A DNA stretch of 6,785 bases, taken from positions 1-6,785 of the forward strand of contig JAJISG010000050.1 in NCBI GenBank assembly GCA_022848835.1, given 5' to 3'. Shown here piece after piece: positions 1 to 6,481 of the stretch (its first letter is position 1; each line of letters begins with the position of its first letter). The notes beneath the pieces were generated by a model. It was not told where the DNA came from. It saw only the letters and a list, made by a program, of their open reading frames with translations, and did no database searches. This DNA comes from Thermoplasmatota archaeon. GTDB taxonomy: Archaea > Thermoplasmatota > Thermoplasmata > RBG-16-68-12 > JAJISG01. A program made the translations under genes and the position numbers.

Positions 1-992
1 CAAAGCTGAAGACCCTCTGTCGGGATCGTGATGGAGTTGCTTCCACCGTTGGGACCATAATGGCACTTCTGGTGATTCTCACCTTCTTCTCTCTCTTCAT
101 CAACAGCTACGTGCCCGTCTGGTCCAAGGAGGCCGAGGCGGCTCACATGAGCACCGTCCTAGGCCATTTCGGCTCCTTCAAGAGCTCCATCGATGGCCAG
201 ATCCTCTCTGCCCAGATCGCATCAAGTACGGGCAGCACCTACATACCCACTGAGACCTACAGCCCAATACAGCTGGGCACTGACGGAATTCCAGTGTTCG
301 CCAGTCCGACCGTGGGGCGGATGAACGGCGACGGAGACGACGCTCCATGGAGCGTGCAGTTCAGCTACAATATAGACAGTACCCCTTACACGGTGAATGA
401 GACCGCCGCCGGCAGTGTGGTCTTGCAGGTGGATAATAGATACCATGTGCCCTTCACAATAGCCTATGAAGGCGGGGGCATCCTCATGTCCCAGAGCGCC
501 GGACAGGCTCTCAGGGTAGACCCCCAGCTCTCCATTCTGAACACGACAAATGGAGTAGAGATAGCCCTCGTACTAGTCCAGCTGATTGGCTCAGGCAATG
601 TGGCGGGTTCAGGGACTGAAGGGATTCGAAGCAAGCTCATAGCCCTCGACATGCAGGAGTTCACAAAGATCCAGGGATCCCTCTGGATCAACCATACGAC
701 CACGTACGGACCGGCCTGGTTTGGCCATCTCAACAACACTCTCTCCCTGGCCTTCGGCGTCTTGGATTCTGACTTCGCCGCCAACCCGGACGACTATATA
801 TACAACGAGGCGGGGGGCCAGACTGTCGAAACACCCTACTACATCCTTAGCCGGTCTCAGTCAAACCTCACCCACACCATCAGCCTGGAGATAATCAACG
901 GCTCCCCAGGAAGGCCCATAGTCCAGCTAACCCTTCACCACGCCTTCGTGAGCATCGCCGTCGGCAGAAGCAGTTCAACCTTGGAGGTGTAG
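1..992 (+). CDS. Pilin-like protein with class III signal sequence, 5' partial
   Basis: The open frame runs unbroken from the left edge (first full codon at 3) to TAG at 990-992. The first ATG, at 60, lies inside a hydrophobic helix. The 19 codons before it read as K/R-rich residues, then RDRDG, then VASTVGTI leading into MALLVILTFFSLF. This is the plan of an archaeal class III (prepilin) signal: basic n-region, a Gly before the helix, then a hydrophobic segment. No ATG, GTG or TTG occurs in frame before 60, so the true start is most likely upstream of the window. The remaining ~290 residues look extracytoplasmic: beta-rich, Ser/Thr/Gly-rich, no second membrane helix, and six N-x-S/T sequons (residues 113, 161, 211, 225, 269, 280 counted from the ATG at 60). 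The long globular part suggests a minor pilin, tip subunit or anchored secreted protein rather than a small major pilin. It ends 3 nt before ATPase 1, so it probably belongs to the same operon and is a candidate substrate. The exact family is not identified. Confidence 0.8.
   Translation, partial: KLKTLCRDRDGVASTVGTIMALLVILTFFSLFINSYVPVWSKEAEAAHMSTVLGHFGSFKSSIDGQILSAQIASSTGSTYIPTETYSPIQLGTDGIPVFASPTVGRMNGDGDDAPWSVQFSYNIDSTPYTVNETAAGSVVLQVDNRYHVPFTIAYEGGGILMSQSAGQALRVDPQLSILNTTNGVEIALVLVQLIGSGNVAGSGTEGIRSKLIALDMQEFTKIQGSLWINHTTTYGPAWFGHLNNTLSLAFGVLDSDFAANPDDYIYNEAGGQTVETPYYILSRSQSNLTHTISLEIINGSPGRPIVQLTLHHAFVSIAVGRSSSTLEV
983..989 (+). promoter_or_regulatory. Ribosome binding site GGAGGTG for ATPase 1
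   Basis: GGAGGTG is a 7-base match to the archaeal Shine-Dalgarno sequence and lies inside the last codons of the preceding gene, 6 nt before TTG at 996. It decides for the TTG start over the in-frame ATG at 1014, which has only AGAGG directly abutting it with no spacer. Confidence 0.75.
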
Positions 993-995
993 GCT

Positions 996-2654
996 TTGGC
1001 GCAGTCACAGAGGATGAGAAAGGTAAGGCTGCCCAAGGGTGCCCTAGAGAAGGGCGCTATATGGACCCCTGGGAGGGGATCACGCCTAACCCCCATTCCC
1101 CCGGTCACGCAGGAGAACGTGGAGGAGGTGGCGATATATCCCATCAACCCCCCCTATAGTTATGCCCGCATCCTCTTCAAAAAGGACGATAGCGAGTACC
1201 TGTACGAGTCTTGGGAGCCGAGACTGAACGGGCGCGAAAAAGAGTATCTCCAGCTAGTGAAAGACTCCCTGGCCCGAACCCTCTCGTATGGCTTCCACTC
1301 CCAGAGCAACAGAGACAAGGTGGAGTTTCTGAAGGAGAGCGTCAACAGCTTCATCAAGACGCGGGAGTTGAATCTGGACGAGAACTCCAGGGAGATGATC
1401 AACTATTACATCGCCAGGGACTTCGTAGGGTATGGTCCCTGCGATCTCATCATCAATGACCCGCAGGTCGAGGATATCAGCTGCGATGGCGTTGGGGTTC
1501 CCATATTCCTCTTCCATCAGCAGTACGAGTCCATTAAGACGACCATAGCCTTCGAGGACGACCCATCCCTCAACTCCTTTGTCGTCAGCCTCGGCCAACG
1601 CTGCGGTAAGCAGATATCAGTGGCCAGCCCCATTCTCGATGGCGCGACCACTGAGGGACATAGGGTTCAGGCCACATATGCCCGGGAGGTGACTACCCGG
1701 GGCTCCAGTTTCACCATCCGACGCTTCAAGGAGAAGCCCTTCACACCGGTTGAGCTCATCAAGTTCAAAACCGCCTCGACGGAGATGATCGCGTACATCT
1801 GGCTCGCCGTAGAGCATGGAAAGTCGATGATGGTCTGCGGCGGCACTGCGGCAGGGAAGACAGCTACCCTCAACAGCTCCGCCCTTTTCATCCGCCCAAC
1901 CGCAAAGATCGTGAGCATCGAGGACACTCGAGAGATCAACCTTCCCCACCAGAACTGGATTCCAGGGATCACTCGGAGCGGCACCGGCGAGCGCGGACTC
2001 GATGGCAAGGCACCGGGCGAAATTGACATGTTCGACCTTGTACGGGCGGCGCTGCGGCAGAGGCCCAACTACATCATCGTGGGGGAGGTCCGTGGAAAGG
2101 AAACCTACAGCATGTTTCAGGCCATGGCCACCGGCCACCCAACCATGAGCACCATGCACGCCGACAGCGTGAAGTCCATGGTGAACAGGCTGGAGAACCC
2201 GCCTATAAACACCCCCCGTATCCTTCTCACTGCTCTTAACTTCGTCATAATCCAGACTCAGGTCAGGATCGGGATCACCATCGAGAGGAAGATCAAGCAG
2301 ATAGTGGAACTGGTGGGCTTCGAGCCAGAGACGAATGAGCTCATCACGAACACAGTCTACGAGTGGGACCAGGCATCGGACTCCTTCGTATTCAAGGGAC
2401 ACAGCTTCCTATTCGACGAGATCATGGAGATGAAGGACATGACCCACGAGGAGATGGAGGAAGAGTTCCAGAGGCGCGTGGACATCCTCAACTACCTGGT
2501 GGAGAAAGATATCCTCAATCATGAGGAGATATCCAAGGTCGTTGTGAGCTACTATCAGTACCCGGATGAGACGGCGGAACGCATTCGCAAGGAGATGGGT
2601 TGGAAGCGGGAAGAGAGCCTGGAGTCCATCGAAGGTGAGTCCCTTGGCCGGTGA
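996..2654 (+). CDS. Type II/IV secretion (FlaI/TadA-like) ATPase 1
   Basis: A 552-residue hexameric-type secretion ATPase expected to act at the cytoplasmic face of a type IV filament machine. Landmarks in order: basic N-terminus; TPIPPVT at 32-38, shared with ATPase 2; N-terminal domain with VEDISCDGVGVP (158-169) and SSFTIRRF (237-244), whose arginines are expected to contact nucleotide; Walker A GGTAAGKT (282-289); Asp box IVSIEDTREINLPH (305-318); Walker B region IIVGEVRG (360-367) with Glu364; His box around STMHAD (385-390); and a charged helical C-terminus rich in Met and Glu (474-495). All catalytic motifs are present, so it should be active. The start is TTG with a strong ribosome binding site at 983-989. 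It is a paralogue of the ATPase at 4684, aligning without gaps from about residue 141 to the C-terminal region. It differs from that copy at Walker A (A286 for Ser, A290 for Thr), in segment 215-222 and in the glycine-rich loop 326-340. The family is certain; the machine it serves is inferred. Confidence 0.93.
   Translation: MAQSQRMRKVRLPKGALEKGAIWTPGRGSRLTPIPPVTQENVEEVAIYPINPPYSYARILFKKDDSEYLYESWEPRLNGREKEYLQLVKDSLARTLSYGFHSQSNRDKVEFLKESVNSFIKTRELNLDENSREMINYYIARDFVGYGPCDLIINDPQVEDISCDGVGVPIFLFHQQYESIKTTIAFEDDPSLNSFVVSLGQRCGKQISVASPILDGATTEGHRVQATYAREVTTRGSSFTIRRFKEKPFTPVELIKFKTASTEMIAYIWLAVEHGKSMMVCGGTAAGKTATLNSSALFIRPTAKIVSIEDTREINLPHQNWIPGITRSGTGERGLDGKAPGEIDMFDLVRAALRQRPNYIIVGEVRGKETYSMFQAMATGHPTMSTMHADSVKSMVNRLENPPINTPRILLTALNFVIIQTQVRIGITIERKIKQIVELVGFEPETNELITNTVYEWDQASDSFVFKGHSFLFDEIMEMKDMTHEEMEEEFQRRVDILNYLVEKDILNHEEISKVVVSYYQYPDETAERIRKEMGWKREESLESIEGESLGR
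2633..2638 (+). promoter_or_regulatory. Ribosome binding site AGGTGA deciding the start of platform protein 1
   Basis: AGGTGA is a perfect six-base match to the archaeal Shine-Dalgarno core and sits 5 nt before an in-frame TTG at 2644, within the last codons of ATPase 1. An alternative is GTG at 2635, with GGAG at 2621-2624 about 10 nt upstream. The first ATG, at 2566, would overlap ATPase 1 by 89 nt and has no such site, so it is unlikely. Confidence 0.55.
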
Positions 2655-3687
2655 CGCCAGCAGCCTACTAGACAGCTTGGAGGCCCGGAGAGAAGCGGAG
2701 AAACGGGCGACCCAGCACAGCTTCAGAGAGGGCGTCAGCCCTCATAAGGTCAGGCTCCCGGCGGACTCCCGGCCAGGCTATCTGAGTCTCACATCCTTCC
2801 AGCGCTTCGCTTGGAGGCTCATGAGAGGTAGAGTCAGGAATATGGAGATTGACCAGGACCTGGAGGATAACCTTCTAAAGGCCCACATGCGCCTTCGGCC
2901 CGAAGAGTATGTGGCGGTGGGACGCACGGCCATGTTCCTCGTAGGAGGTATCACTGTGGTCGCGTCCCTTGGCCTAGCCTTCTTCCTCTTCCTAATGCTT
3001 CAGATGCCGATCTTTCCCCTCCTACTGTTGCCTGGCCTCGTGGCCGTCCTACCCACGGTGCTGACATACACAGCCTTCTTCGGGATTCCGCCACTCTACC
3101 GTGGCATACCCGGGTCCAAGGCAAAGAAGCGGGGTCGCATCATAGATCGGAAGCTGACCGGGGCCATGTCCTTCATCTCCGCCATGGCCTCGGCAGAGGT
3201 CCCGGTGGACGTCATCTTCCGAGAACTATCGAAACAGGAGATATACGGTGAGATAAGGGAGGAAGCGGAGTGGATAACGAGGGACACCGAGCTCCTGGGC
3301 GTAGACATATTGACGGCGATTAGGAAGGCCGCAGGCAGATCTCCAAGCACGAAGTTTCAGGAGTTCTTACAGGGTGTAGTGACAACCGCCACCTCCGGCG
3401 GCCAATTGAAACCCTATTTCCTGATGAAGACTGAGCAGTTTGAGAAGGAGGACAAGCTGGAGATGAAGAAGAGGATGGAGAGCCTCGGGCTCCTGGCCGA
3501 GAGCTTCGTCACCGTCGTGGTTGCCTTCCCCCTCTTCCTCGTCGTCATCATGGCTATTATGGCCCTGATAAGCAAGGGGTCTGGGGGCTTCATCGTGACC
3601 CTCCTCTACGTCATCGTTGGAGTCATGATACCCCTCTCGCAGTTCGGGTTTATCTTCGTCATGTGGAATCAGGAGCAGGAGGGGTGA
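2644..3687 (+). CDS. Type IV filament platform protein 1 (T2SSF domain, TadB/FlaJ-like)
   Basis: An integral membrane platform protein on which the ATPase would act to insert or extract pilin-like subunits. With the TTG start at 2644 it is 347 aa; GTG at 2635 gives 350 aa. Layout in the 347-aa numbering: a charged soluble N-terminus to about 95; a membrane helix at about 96-119; a second at 122-146; one cytoplasmic T2SSF-type helical domain at about 170-285; then two C-terminal membrane helices at about 286-309 and 315-341, ending with a short acidic tail. A single T2SSF domain and four helices make it about half of a classical double-domain FlaJ/PilC, as in the TadB/TadC split. The start is inferred from the ribosome binding site at 2633-2638 and gives an 11-nt overlap with ATPase 1, suggesting translational coupling. 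The next gene begins 1 nt after its stop, so the two platform proteins are probably made in similar amounts and may pair in the membrane. Confidence 0.85.
   Translation: MAGDASSLLDSLEARREAEKRATQHSFREGVSPHKVRLPADSRPGYLSLTSFQRFAWRLMRGRVRNMEIDQDLEDNLLKAHMRLRPEEYVAVGRTAMFLVGGITVVASLGLAFFLFLMLQMPIFPLLLLPGLVAVLPTVLTYTAFFGIPPLYRGIPGSKAKKRGRIIDRKLTGAMSFISAMASAEVPVDVIFRELSKQEIYGEIREEAEWITRDTELLGVDILTAIRKAAGRSPSTKFQEFLQGVVTTATSGGQLKPYFLMKTEQFEKEDKLEMKKRMESLGLLAESFVTVVVAFPLFLVVIMAIMALISKGSGGFIVTLLYVIVGVMIPLSQFGFIFVMWNQEQEG
3678..3682 (+). promoter_or_regulatory. Ribosome binding site GGAGG for platform protein 2
   Basis: GGAGG, followed immediately by GGTGA, lies in the last codons of platform protein 1, 6 nt before GTG at 3689. 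The ATG at 3687 overlaps the stop codon of the preceding gene but is in another frame, so GTG is the best start. Confidence 0.6.
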
Positions 3688-3688
3688 T

Positions 3689-4675
3689 GTGACCAAGACG
3701 AAAAGGATAGCTAGGGAACTCGAGGAGGCCAGGCAGTCCATCTATGAGAAGAAGGACAGAAGCCGAACGGTCAAGATAGTAAGCATAGCCCTGGGCACCA
3801 TGTTCCTTCTGATCGCCGCCCTCAACTTCCTAGATATAGTGAACATATCCTTCCAGCCAGGGGTGGATACAGACGGGGATGGCATTCCGGATGAGGCGGC
3901 GGAACGCCCGACTCGCAGGTTCCTGAACTTCCTAGCCTTGGCTATGATGGGCTTCATAGGGCCGTATGGGTTCTACGTGAGCAAACAGCACAAAAAGATT
4001 CGGGCCATAGAGAAGAGGCTTCCTGATTTTCTCCGCGATGTTGCCGAGGCCGGGAGGTTTGGAATGACCCTGGCGCAGGCCATCGTAGTGGCGGCCCAAG
4101 GACGCTACGGGGTCCTCACATCGGAGATCAAGAGAATGGCTGCTCAAATTGATTGGGGAGTGCCGGCGACGGCCGCCCTCCGTCTCTTCGCCGAGAGGGT
4201 CAAGACTCCCATGGTGGAGAGGATCGTGGCCATCATAGTCAAAGCTAGTGACGCCGGCGGTGATGTGGCAGACGTCTTGACTATGGTGAGTACCGACACC
4301 AAGGAGGTACAGATGACGGAAGACGAGAGGAGAATCACGATGAGCACTTACATAGCTGTGATATACATCTCGTTTGCCGTTTTCATCGTGACCATAATGA
4401 TACTTGGCGCAACTTTCCTACCCAAAATGCAGGAGGCTGCGGGCGAGCTCTCCCAAGGGGATGGCGGCCTTCTTTCCGGGACCCAGGGTCCCCTACCTCA
4501 GAACATTGATGAGATCATATTCAACATTCAGGTGGCCTTCTATATCGCCGTGATAGTCCATGCCATGGGCGACGGCATTCTGGCTGGCATCCTTGACAAC
4601 GGCAAGATCGTCAACGGACTGCGCCACTCCTTCATCATGTTGCTGATAGCCGTCGGGAGCTTTCAGATGATATAG
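3689..4675 (+). CDS. Type IV filament platform protein 2 (T2SSF domain, TadC/FlaJ-like)
   Basis: A 328-residue membrane platform protein, the likely partner of the preceding one. A cytosolic basic/acidic N-terminus (1-27) leads to membrane helix 1 (about 28-50), a short loop, helix 2 (about 78-98) and a cytoplasmic T2SSF-type domain (about 108-215). The domain begins with LPDFLRDVAEAGRFGMTLAQ, a sequence typical of archaeal FlaJ/TadC proteins. Helix 3 follows (about 219-243), then a Gly/Gln-rich loop (244-272) and hydrophobic segments at about 275-298 and 311-328, ending almost at the membrane. The loop between helices 1 and 2, predicted to be outside, carries DTDGDGIPDE (60-69), which matches the D-x-D-x-D-G calcium-binding loop pattern. 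The GTG start is supported by GGAGG 6 nt upstream and lies 1 nt after the previous stop. The T2SSF assignment is firm; calcium binding is inferred from the motif only. Confidence 0.88.
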   Translation: MTKTKRIARELEEARQSIYEKKDRSRTVKIVSIALGTMFLLIAALNFLDIVNISFQPGVDTDGDGIPDEAAERPTRRFLNFLALAMMGFIGPYGFYVSKQHKKIRAIEKRLPDFLRDVAEAGRFGMTLAQAIVVAAQGRYGVLTSEIKRMAAQIDWGVPATAALRLFAERVKTPMVERIVAIIVKASDAGGDVADVLTMVSTDTKEVQMTEDERRITMSTYIAVIYISFAVFIVTIMILGATFLPKMQEAAGELSQGDGGLLSGTQGPLPQNIDEIIFNIQVAFYIAVIVHAMGDGILAGILDNGKIVNGLRHSFIMLLIAVGSFQMI

Positions 4676-4678
4676 GTG
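4674..4678 (+). promoter_or_regulatory. Ribosome binding site AGGTG for ATPase 2
   Basis: AGGTG overlaps the TAG stop of platform protein 2 and is 5 nt before ATG at 4684. It is weaker than the sites of the upstream genes but well placed, and supports this ATG, the only one of the operon's visible starts that is ATG. Confidence 0.55.
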
Positions 4679-4683
4679 TCTAC

Positions 4684-6369
4684 ATGCAAACCCAGACGAT
4701 TGCCTATGAGCGACAGAAACAGCTAGCACGCAAGATGGGCCCCATTCAGAAGGCCAAGAGGAGAATGTATACGCGGTTCTTGAGGGATAAGGCTCTGAAG
4801 GTCCGAGCACCCAAGGGCGGCCGACGTCAGGAGGTCATAGCAGGTAGCATAACCCCCATCCCGCCCGTGACGAGCCCCAACATGAAGGAGGTCGAAATTG
4901 AACCCGTAATAGACAACTACTCCTACGTCAGGATACTGTACGATGACCTTTCCAACGAGCACTTCTACGAGGCCATAGAGCCCCAACTTTCGAGTGAGGA
5001 ACGGGAGCTGATGGTCGTCCTCAAGGAGCTCATCATAGAGAACCTGGAGATCACGGAAGAGATGGATCCCAAAGTCCGGGAGAGCTATCTGCGGAGCGCT
5101 GTTGAGAAGCTCCTCAGGGAGCTGGGTATAACCCTTCATCCCCTCCCCAAGGAGAGGATCATGCACTACATCATTCGGGACTTCGTGCGATATGGCGCCA
5201 TCGATGTCGTCATGATCGACCCTCAGGTGGAGGACATCTCCTGCGACGGTGTAGGGGTCCCTTTCTACATCTACCATAGGAAGTACGGCTCCATCCCCTC
5301 AAATCTCAAGTTCGATTCCGAGGAGAAGTTGGACAGCTTCGTCGTCTGGCTGGCCCAAAAATGCGGGAAGCACATATCGGTAGCCCAACCAATGCTAGAC
5401 GCCTCCGTCCCCGACGGCTCCAGGCTCCAGGCGACCCTCGGGAAGCACATCACCAAGAAGGGCTCGAGCTTTACCATCCGCCGCTTTAGGGAGAACCCCT
5501 TCACCCCCCTGGATCTCATCGCCAACAAGACCATGGGCCGTGAGATGATGGCTTATCTCTGGCTGGCCATTGAAAGTGGGCAATCCATGATGATTTGCGG
5601 TGGAACTGCCAGCGGGAAGACGACGACTCTGAACGCCATCCTACTCTTCATCCCGCCTCAGATGAAGATAGTCAGCATTGAGGACACCCGAGAGCTCAAC
5701 CTCCCCCATGAGAATTGGGTAGCCACCGTCACGAGGCACGGATTTGGAGGCATGACCGCGGCGGGAAGAGCTGCAGGGGAGATAGACATGTTCGACCTGC
5801 TCTCGGCAGCCCTCCGGCAGAGGCCGCAATATCTCATGATCGGCGAGGTTAGAGGTTCGGAAGCGTACGTTGTCTTCCAGGCAATGGCGACCGGGAAGAG
5901 CGCCTACACGACATTCCACGCCGACGACATACAAGCGATGGTTCACAGACTAGAGAACGATCCCATCAACTTGCCCAGGGCCCTGGTCTCGGCCCTCGAC
6001 ATAGTGCTCCTCCAGTCCCAGGTGAAGGTGGGGACGGAGATGACGAGAAGGGTGAAGTCCCTCACGGAGATCATCGGTGTGGATCCCGAGTCCGATGAAC
6101 TCATAACGAACTCTGCCTACACGTGGAATCCAGCCGATGACAGTTTCCACTACAGCGGGCACAGCTACGTCTATGAGAAGATACAGACAGCTCGCAACTG
6201 GTCCTCCAGGAGAATGGAGCAGGAGGTCAAGAGGAGACTCGACCTCCTCGATTACATGGAGAGGACGGGGGTCGCTGGCTACCGCGATGTGGCTAGGATA
6301 GCCTCGGCTTATCTCAAAGACCCGGACGAGATGATGAGAATCGTCGAGGCCGACCTCAGCAAGAACTGA
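4684..6369 (+). CDS. Type II/IV secretion (FlaI/TadA-like) ATPase 2
   Basis: A 561-residue secretion ATPase and paralogue of the one at 996. A Lys/Arg-rich N-terminal extension (about 1-50) precedes TPIPPVT (57-63). The N-terminal domain has VEDISCDGVGVP (182-193), LDASVPDGSRLQ (238-249) and SSFTIRRF (261-268). The catalytic domain has Walker A GGTASGKT (306-313), Asp box IVSIEDTRELNLPH (329-342), Walker B region LMIGEVRG (384-391) with Glu388, and a His box TTFHAD (409-414). These are all in the form usual for archaeal FlaI-like enzymes, making this the more canonical of the two copies. Its residues correspond to those of ATPase 1 at a constant offset of 24 from about residue 165 to near the C-terminus. 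It starts 8 nt after platform protein 2 with its own ribosome binding site and is the last gene of the visible operon. Whether it is the main assembly motor, an antagonist of ATPase 1, or one half of a mixed hexamer cannot be read from the sequence. Confidence 0.94.
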   Translation: MQTQTIAYERQKQLARKMGPIQKAKRRMYTRFLRDKALKVRAPKGGRRQEVIAGSITPIPPVTSPNMKEVEIEPVIDNYSYVRILYDDLSNEHFYEAIEPQLSSEERELMVVLKELIIENLEITEEMDPKVRESYLRSAVEKLLRELGITLHPLPKERIMHYIIRDFVRYGAIDVVMIDPQVEDISCDGVGVPFYIYHRKYGSIPSNLKFDSEEKLDSFVVWLAQKCGKHISVAQPMLDASVPDGSRLQATLGKHITKKGSSFTIRRFRENPFTPLDLIANKTMGREMMAYLWLAIESGQSMMICGGTASGKTTTLNAILLFIPPQMKIVSIEDTRELNLPHENWVATVTRHGFGGMTAAGRAAGEIDMFDLLSAALRQRPQYLMIGEVRGSEAYVVFQAMATGKSAYTTFHADDIQAMVHRLENDPINLPRALVSALDIVLLQSQVKVGTEMTRRVKSLTEIIGVDPESDELITNSAYTWNPADDSFHYSGHSYVYEKIQTARNWSSRRMEQEVKRRLDLLDYMERTGVAGYRDVARIASAYLKDPDEMMRIVEADLSKN

Positions 6370-6413
6370 TCCCCAATCCCCTCTGCTTCCATCTCAATCG
6401 GTCAGGTATGAAA

Positions 6414-6428
6414 CTAGTATTGCACTAG
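6414..6428 (-). terminator. Weak hairpin in the convergent intergenic stretch
   Basis: CTAGT, a 5-nt loop and ACTAG form a 5-bp perfect stem between the two convergent genes. Read on the - strand it is followed by TTTCAT, a very short T run. It could help end transcription of the - strand gene, but the stem is short and AT-rich and chance is a fair explanation. The rest of 6370-6481 shows no gene or T-tract, only a 6-bp inverted repeat (6429-6434 with 6468-6473). Confidence 0.2.
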
Positions 6429-6481
6429 CCGCCAATATGTGCATTTCATGCCACCGAGAATCACCGATGGCGGGGATGCCC

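Noticed and set aside
1617..2402. A 261-codon open frame on the - strand
   Set aside because: It lies wholly antisense to the conserved catalytic domain of ATPase 1. Its protein has no recognisable motif, and such long antisense frames are common in GC-leaning genes.
2566..2643. N-terminal extension of platform protein 1 from ATG 2566
   Set aside because: It would overlap ATPase 1 by 89 nt, reads as a low-complexity Arg-rich segment that mirrors the ATPase frame, and lacks a ribosome binding site, whereas AGGTGA is ideally placed before TTG 2644.
4723..5277. A 184-codon open frame on the - strand
   Set aside because: It is antisense to the N-terminal half of ATPase 2, whose sequence is clearly conserved with ATPase 1. 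I see no domain and no supporting start site.
996..6369. Tandem ATPases as an assembly artefact or very recent duplication
   Set aside because: The two copies differ at many residues and throughout at the nucleotide level, have different N-termini, and are separated by two unrelated-length platform genes, so they are old paralogues.
6429..6473. Inverted repeat CCGCCA...TGGCGG as a terminator or operator
   Set aside because: Six paired bases with a 33-nt loop are expected by chance, and no T-tract follows on either strand.
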